Assembly (NCBI RefSeq): GCF_000312585.1 | Contig: NZ_HE997987.1 | Coordinates: 40,015 to 75,561, forward strand | Length of the DNA stretch: 35,547 nt | From: Bartonella queenslandensis AUST/NH15 | GTDB lineage: Bacteria; Pseudomonadota; Alphaproteobacteria; Rhizobiales; Rhizobiaceae | Reading direction: 5' to 3' | Shown here: one piece after another, positions 28,056 through 35,547 of the stretch | How the letters are laid out: each line of letters starts with the position of its first letter | Numbering within the stretch: the stretch's first letter is position 1 | Notes under the pieces: model-generated | The model's database searches: none | Told to the model about the DNA's origin: nothing | The model's input: only the letters and a program-made list of their open reading frames with translations | Made by a program: the position numbers and the translations under genes

Positions 28056-29717
28056 ATGCTGGTACAGCTTTCGATTCATAATATTGTTTTGATCGAAACG
28101 CTCGATATTCATTTTACGGCGGGATTGACGGTTTTAACTGGAGAAACAGGGGCGGGAAAATCTATTCTCCTTGATGCTTTGTCGCTTGCTCTTGGAGGAC
28201 GAGGGGATGCTTCCCTTGTGCGTCATGGTACTGACCGCGGGCAGGTTACGGCTGTTTTTGATGTCCCTGTGTCACATCCTGCGCGTCAGCTTATTCGTGA
28301 GAATGGTCTTGATGAGGAAGGCGATATCATTTTACGGCGTGTGCAATCAAGTGATGGGCGCAGTCGTGTCTTTATCAATGATCAGGTGGTTAGTGTTTCC
28401 TTAATGCGGAGTGTTGGCCGTCTTCTGGTTGAAATTCATGGACAGCATGATGATCGTGCGCTTGTGGATGTTGCTGCACATCGCCAATTATTAGATGCTT
28501 TTGGCGGACTTGAAGATGAAGTCGAAAATTTGCGCCAGTGTTATCGGGTATGGCGTGAATGTGAAGAGCGTTTGCAACAACAGCGTCTTAAAGTAGAAAA
28601 TGCAGCGCGTGAGATGGGTTATCTTCGGGCATGTGTGCAAGAACTTGAAAAGCTTGATGTTCAAGTTGGTGAAGAGGATGCTCTTTCTCTGCGCCGAGCT
28701 GATATGCTTAAATTAGAAAAAATAGCGATGGATATTAAAGAAGCGGATGATCTTTTAAGTGGTCAAAAATCGCCAATTCCGGTGTTTTCTAATTTGGTAA
28801 GACGTTTGGAGCGGAAAATTCCTGAGGCGCAAGAGCTCATTGAACCAGTGGTGAAATCTATTGATGAGGCATTGTGTGCACTTGCAACAGCACAAGAAGG
28901 CATTGAGGAGGCAATGCGGGCATTGGATTTTGAACCTGATGAATTGGAACGGATAGAAGAACGTCTTTTTGCTCTTCGCGGTTTTGCTCGTAAATATCAG
29001 GTTTCTGCCGATGAATTGGTTCAGTTACGCGATAAAATGGATGCTGAACTTACTGATTTTGAAGAGGCTCAGAACACGTTAACGCGTTTTGAAGATGAGG
29101 CAGAGCAGGCAAAGAAAAATTATGATACATTGGCACAAGACCTAACAATAAAGCGTCGTGAAACAGCAAAGCATTTGTCTGAAAGTGTTATGGCTGAGTT
29201 GCCAGCATTGAAGTTAGAAAAGGCAGAATTTATTGTTGAAATGCAGACTGATGTTGAAAGGCGAAGTGCAGAGGGATGTGATCGTATTGAATATTGGGTT
29301 CGAACAAATCCTGGAACACGTGCTGGTCCTATGTTTAATGTGGCTTCTGGTGGTGAATTGTCCCGTTTTTTGTTGGCATTAAAAGTTGTCTTGTCTGATC
29401 GTGGCTCTGCTCCCACACTGATTTTTGATGAAATTGATACAGGAGCTGGGGGCGCTGTTGCCGCGGCTATTGGACAACGATTGCAACGTTTGTCGGAAAA
29501 GATTCAGGTTTTTTCTATTACACATGCACCCCAAGTCGCGTCAAAAGCGCATAGCCATTTTCTTATTTCAAAAATTGAGAGTCATGATAAAGGATGCTTT
29601 GTTACGGCTATCCATAAAATGGAAGAGCAGGAGCGTGCAGAAGAAATTGCCCGTATGTTGGCAGGAGAACAAATTACTGAAGAAGCGCGTGCAGCGGCTC
29701 AAAAGCTTTTGGCATAA
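28056..29717 (+). CDS. recN: DNA repair protein RecN (SMC-like ATPase)
   Basis: Cohesin-like ATPase that helps repair double-strand breaks with RecA. The protein is 553 aa, the usual length. Walker A GETGAGKSILLDAL is at residues 29-42 within the head. A coiled-coil arm runs from about 160 to 370, with heptad-like Glu/Leu/Arg patterns. The C-terminal head has the ABC signature VASGGELSRFLLALK, Walker B PTLIFDEIDTGAGG and the ITHAPQVASKAHSHF switch. IHGQHDDRALVD, a RecN hallmark, is at about 128-139. It follows bamD closely. No LexA-type SOS box was recognised upstream, which agrees with its placement inside an operon. Confidence 0.96.
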   Translation: MLVQLSIHNIVLIETLDIHFTAGLTVLTGETGAGKSILLDALSLALGGRGDASLVRHGTDRGQVTAVFDVPVSHPARQLIRENGLDEEGDIILRRVQSSDGRSRVFINDQVVSVSLMRSVGRLLVEIHGQHDDRALVDVAAHRQLLDAFGGLEDEVENLRQCYRVWRECEERLQQQRLKVENAAREMGYLRACVQELEKLDVQVGEEDALSLRRADMLKLEKIAMDIKEADDLLSGQKSPIPVFSNLVRRLERKIPEAQELIEPVVKSIDEALCALATAQEGIEEAMRALDFEPDELERIEERLFALRGFARKYQVSADELVQLRDKMDAELTDFEEAQNTLTRFEDEAEQAKKNYDTLAQDLTIKRRETAKHLSESVMAELPALKLEKAEFIVEMQTDVERRSAEGCDRIEYWVRTNPGTRAGPMFNVASGGELSRFLLALKVVLSDRGSAPTLIFDEIDTGAGGAVAAAIGQRLQRLSEKIQVFSITHAPQVASKAHSHFLISKIESHDKGCFVTAIHKMEEQERAEEIARMLAGEQITEEARAAAQKLLA

Positions 29718-29728
29718 AGATTAAGTAA

Positions 29729-31990
<2,262 letters not shown>

Positions 31991-32309
31991 GGATAAATCC
32001 CTTTAAAGAACAATAATTCACGAGTATTTGTCGTGCTTTATCGCGTGTAATTTCCTGATATTAAAAGTTAATATCTAGTCTTTAAGGAATCTTATCATTA
32101 TTTTTAGTGTTGTAAAACATTGTTCTTCATGATGGTGATATAACGAAAATTTTCCTATAAAGAAAATAAGAGATATGACCGTTGAGCCGTTTATTATTGG
32201 TGTGTTTAGCTCATAAAAGACGTTTGATCATTATATATAACAAATAACGATAGTGTTTCGGATATGATCATGATTTTATCTATATTTGTTAGGCAATCAT
32301 TATATGGTA
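31991..32309. other. Intergenic region after ligA
   Basis: About 320 AT-rich bases. I see no strong terminator behind ligA. The minus strand may still contain the far C-terminal end of the neighbouring pseudogene, since a short open stretch with protein-like composition (for example LFVIYNDQTSFMS near 32215-32250) is readable, but this is not secure. Confidence 0.4.
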
Positions 32310-33296
32310 CACATGACCAATTTTATTACAAAACTTTGGATATTCTACAATGCACCTAGCACTATAGTTTTTTTCTGACTTCCTTCATCTCTTTCAAATT
32401 TCTCAGCACGGGAAATCTCATTTATGAGCGATGACATTAGGCGTGAAAGTATATCAGAATTAAATTGCCATTCGTGCATATATCAGCATTGGATCAGTCG
32501 AGTTTATAACCAAATTTTTTGCCCAAATTGGATTGCTTTCTTTCCAATTATATTGAAAATATAGCTTATGTACGTAGGTAGACACAGATAGCGCTGGAAA
32601 AATTTCATTATAGGCTATTCTGCAATAAGTCTACAAGGCACGCACACCACATAAATTTTGCATGGATAAGGCCTATATTTTCAGGAACTGGTACGATCAT
32701 ATCATTATTTAGGACATGATATACACCATACTCATTAGATTTCACATATGCTTTTGCAATTTCTAAACGTTGATTGTATAGGCTATAGCGATGTTGTTCT
32801 TTCACATACTTTTCATAAAATTTATCGTATTCTTCTGGAGGCATTATTCAACTTTTGGAAAATGCAGAAATAGGAACTGACTTAAATCCAGAAATTTCTT
32901 TCAATACAAAATTCCCAATAATATTCGAATTAAGAGTATTAAGGAACAAAATAAGACAATACGCATTGTGATAACTATTTAATTGCTAAAAATGGCAGAT
33001 AAGGGAACAGTATTAAAATTATAAATAGCGTTTCCAAATGCGGACCTTCATGATAAACAGTGGTAGAAGTGGTGATATATGTTCTTGCATTTTTGCAGGT
33101 TCTCTAATCCTATGTCATTTTTATCAATCTTTTTAGATAAAAAATATATTTTGCATAAAAGCTATTCCCATAGCTGGTTTTATATAGCGATAAATGAAAA
33201 CTATTTATATTGTTGCGCAATTGTTTTTTAGGAAATACACTCAGAAAATAACATTAGACTGTTTAATATTGCAAATAAAGTAAAGCCTTTTAACAT
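32310..33296 (-). pseudogene. Decayed secreted protein, possibly a histidine acid phosphatase
   Basis: Joining minus-strand frames gives one degraded protein. It opens at ATG 33296 behind AGGA with a signal-peptide-like MLKGFTLFAILNSLMLF. FGNAIYNFNTVPLSAIFSN follows from 33038. After a frame change, SYHNAYCLILFLNT runs from 32976, meets a TGA at 32850 and continues in the same frame as MPPEEYDKFYEKY (32844-32608). Another frame change gives RIAYNEIFPALSV from 32621, and a third gives WQFNSDILSRLMSSLINEI from 32470, ending KKTIVLGAL-stop-NIQSF. By eye the NTVPLS segment and this end, where the family has GHDTN(I), resemble histidine acid phosphatases. The RHG catalytic motif was not found. The decay is well supported; the family is a guess. 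Confidence 0.5.
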
Positions 33297-33402
33297 GATG
33301 TAATTATCATCCTGCTTCCTTTAAATTTTGATAATTTAATTCTTCTTTCATAGTTGATTATACTTAATTATATTAATACGTGTTATTAAGGAGGAACTGT
33401 TA

Positions 33403-33489
33403 TTGGAAATGGTTCAAAAATTTAAAAAAGATATAGATTATTATTGCAAGGCAATATGCAGAAATTTTGAGCCTAAACTAAAAAGGTAA
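33403..33489 (+). CDS. Possible small protein of 28 residues
   Basis: A consensus ribosome site AAGGAGG (33388-33394) stands eight bases before TTG at 33403, which opens a 28-codon frame (MEMVQKFKKDIDYYCKAICR, then NFEPKLKR) ended by TAA at 33489; an ATG lies two codons in. It is Lys-rich with two Cys four apart. The ribosome site is among the best in the window, which is the only reason to list it. It lies divergent from the pseudogene at 32310-33296 and could equally be the surviving 5' end of a lost gene. I do not recognise the sequence. Confidence 0.28.
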   Translation: MEMVQKFKKDIDYYCKAICRNFEPKLKR

Positions 33490-33722
33490 AAATTGAGAAT
33501 AAAAATACCATAATAAGCCAATTATAGTCGTCAAGATAAGCATGACCATGTGTAAGCATGTTCTACCTCTTTTTATCTAGGTTCGCGTTTGCTATATCAG
33601 CAAAAATTTGAAGCATCTTGTAAAAATATTTTTTTTATTTTCTGACGCAAATACATTTTTTTCTCTAAAAAAGAGAAGGTACTGTCTTTTGTAAAAAGAG
33701 TAAAAGTTATACGTTGCTTTAT

Positions 33723-35547
33723 TTAAAGGGGCATTGTTGCTTCTTGTATCCACTTTTTTTCTTCTTCGTTCAAGTAAGGTGCATTAACTTGATAAACATG
33801 CGCATGGTAATCATTAAGCCATTGTCGTTCTTCTTGTGTCAAAAGTTCTGGAAGGATTAACCGTCGATCAATGGGGCAATGTGTGAGTGTTTCGAACGAG
33901 AACATTTCGATATCGCCACCGTCAATTTTTTGTGCTGGCTTTACAATCATCAAATTTTCAAGACGGATACCAAAAGCGCCTTCACGATAATATCCTGGTT
34001 CATTTGAAAGAATCATACCGGGGATGAGTTCTTGGCATCCTTTGCGGGAAATATTTTGTGGTCCTTCATGAACAGAAAGATAAGATCCAACCCCATGACC
34101 CGTGCCATGGGCATAATCAAAACCAGCTTTCCACAAGGCAATGCGTGCTAGAACATCGATATCTTGTCCGCGTGTACCTTTTGGAAAACATGCGGTTGAA
34201 AGGGCAATCATGCCTTTAAGAACTAAAGTAAAACAGCGTTTTTCTTCTTCTCCAATATTCCCAATTGCTACCGTACGTGTGATATCTGTTGTGCCATCAC
34301 GGTATTGTCCACCTGAATCAACAAGGTAAAGTTCACCAGCTTTGAGTTGTTTATTTGTTTGCGTTGTTACACGATAATGGACAATGGCACCATTTTCCCC
34401 TGCTGCTGAGATCGTATCGAAAGAGAGGTCTTCAAGTTTTTTTCCCATGTCTTTTGCTGTATTTATGCGAAATTCTTCTAATTTCTGAGCAGCAGAAATT
34501 TCACTTATTGTCCCTAGTATTTGTTTATCTAACCAAGAAAAAAACGGGTAAGAGCGATACCATCGCACAGATGTGCTTTGCGTGCGCCATTGAGTTCTGT
34601 GTCATTCTTAATCGCGCGTGGCAGGGCAGCAGGGTCGGTAAGTGTGACGAAAGATTGTCCATCCTCTTCAAGTACAGTGCGTAACTTTTCGCATGTTAAT
34701 TGTGGATCTAAGGCAAAAATTATGCCTTTTTGAATATATTCTTTGATCTTTGCAATAAATTGCTCTGGTTCATATAATTTTGCATAACGTTCCAGATATC
34801 GTTTTTGTTCTTCACCAAGCTTTTTACTATCAATGAACAAGGCTGGTGTTTCTTCTATGGATATTAGGGCAAAACAAAGAGAAAAAGGTGTGTTGGAAAT
34901 ATCATTGCCACGTATATTGAATATCCATGCAATAGAGGAGGGATCTGTAAAAATAAAAGCATCTGCACGGGCTTGTTGTATGTTTTTGCGAATTAAAGAT
35001 AGCTTTTTATCGCTATCCCATCCTGCATATTGGAGAGAATGAATCGATAAGGCAGATTGTGGTGATGGTGGTTGATCGTGCCAGATTAGATCAATGGGAT
35101 TGTATTGAACTGCTACAAGCTTTCCACCTGCTTTTATTTCTAAGGATTTTCTCAATATATCTGTAGCGGCGATTGTGTAAAGCCATGGATCAAAGCCAAT
35201 AGAAAATTGTTTTCCGTTTGTTTCAAGCCATTGTGAAGGAGGACAGGTTATTAGATCTTCATAATCGAAAATATGAGGATCAGTTTGTTGGCGAACTTGG
35301 AGTTTATAGCGTCCATCTGTAAAGATAATAGCTTTATTTTTTAAAATAAGAGCGATCCCTGCTGATCCAGTAAAACCCGTAAGCCAGCTAAGACGTTGAG
35401 CATGAGGGGGAACATATTCTCCTTGATGTTCATCACACCGTGGAACAAGAAAACCATCGAGTCCAAGGCGATCAAGTTCTTTACGAAGAGAGGAAATACG
35501 CCCGAGGGCATAGGTAGGGTTTGTTATTGCTTCAAAAGATTGATACA
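33723..35547 (-). pseudogene. Xaa-Pro aminopeptidase (M24B, aminopeptidase P family), frameshifted and cut by the window edge
   Basis: Cytosolic metallopeptidase removing an N-terminal residue preceding proline. The frame is open from the window edge at 35547 (YQSFEAITNPTYALGRISS) to 34529, though it holds no ordinary start codon before 35155, so the true start lies outside. Creatinase-type N-domains read LDGFLVPRCDEHQGEYV, WLTGFTGSAGIAL and FTDGRYKLQVRQQ. At 34538-34544 a run of seven A breaks the frame; eight would fuse RFF to SWLDKQ. The rest, to 33723, holds the catalytic domain: metal ligands in LVDSGGQYRDGTTDITRT, GTGHGVGSYLSVHEGP and SNEPGYYREGAFGIRLE, then a C-terminal extension typical of the roughly 600-residue form. 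All ligands remain, so a homopolymer sequencing error is likely. Confidence 0.9.

Noticed and set aside
32608-32844. Independent 78-residue gene
   Set aside because: The same frame continues upstream past a single stop and joins other-frame segments, so it is better read as part of a pseudogene.
33650-33690. TTCTCT/AGAGAA hairpin as terminator of the aminopeptidase gene
   Set aside because: On the minus strand it is followed by A rather than T, so it does not form an intrinsic terminator for that gene.

Overview
The window comes from an AT-rich alphaproteobacterium of the order Hyphomicrobiales (Rhizobiales). Gene order, protein sequences, the long FtsZ tail and the decayed, roomy intergenic regions all point to the genus Bartonella. 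This is a judgement from recognised protein families, not a database match.

Layout. (1) 117-1766: ettA, an ABC-F translation factor. (2) 2425-3366: an ArsR-type regulator fused to a methyltransferase-like domain that looks eroded, with a perfect palindrome directly in front. (3) About 3.4-6.1 kb: sparse DNA holding a candidate small RNA (anti-Shine-Dalgarno loop, 11-C run, strong terminator), a small membrane-anchored orphan protein, and about 1.4 kb with no gene I can support. (4) 6146-6655: a small secreted lytic transglycosylase. (5) 6741-7123: rnpB, the RNase P RNA. (6) 7394-25902: a nearly complete division and cell wall (dcw) cluster, all on the + strand: rsmH-ftsL-ftsI-murE-murF-mraY-murD-ftsW-murG-murC-murB-ddl-ftsQ-ftsA-ftsZ, mostly overlapping or closely spaced. 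A hairpin terminator follows ftsZ. (7) 26111-31990: lpxC, bamD, recN and ligA. (8) 31991-33722: 1.7 kb of decaying DNA with a minus-strand pseudogene, tentatively a histidine acid phosphatase. (9) 33723-35547: a minus-strand M24 aminopeptidase P gene that runs off the window edge.

The Mur ligases, MraY and MurG make and lipid-link the meso-DAP peptidoglycan precursor. FtsW and FtsI polymerise and crosslink it at the septum. FtsQ, FtsL, FtsA and FtsZ build the divisome. LpxC and BamD serve the outer membrane, and RecN and LigA serve DNA repair and replication.

Main oddities. ftsI, normally essential, is split by a one-base frameshift that separates its catalytic Ser from the SxN and KTG motifs. 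The aminopeptidase gene is also broken, in a 7-A run. Both look like possible base-calling errors and should be checked first. Other points of interest are a dense cluster of GANTC (CcrM-type) sites in front of ddl-ftsQAZ, the candidate anti-SD small RNA, the absence of mraZ before rsmH, and the pseudogene near 33 kb. I did not find a clearly new multi-gene system; most of the window is housekeeping.
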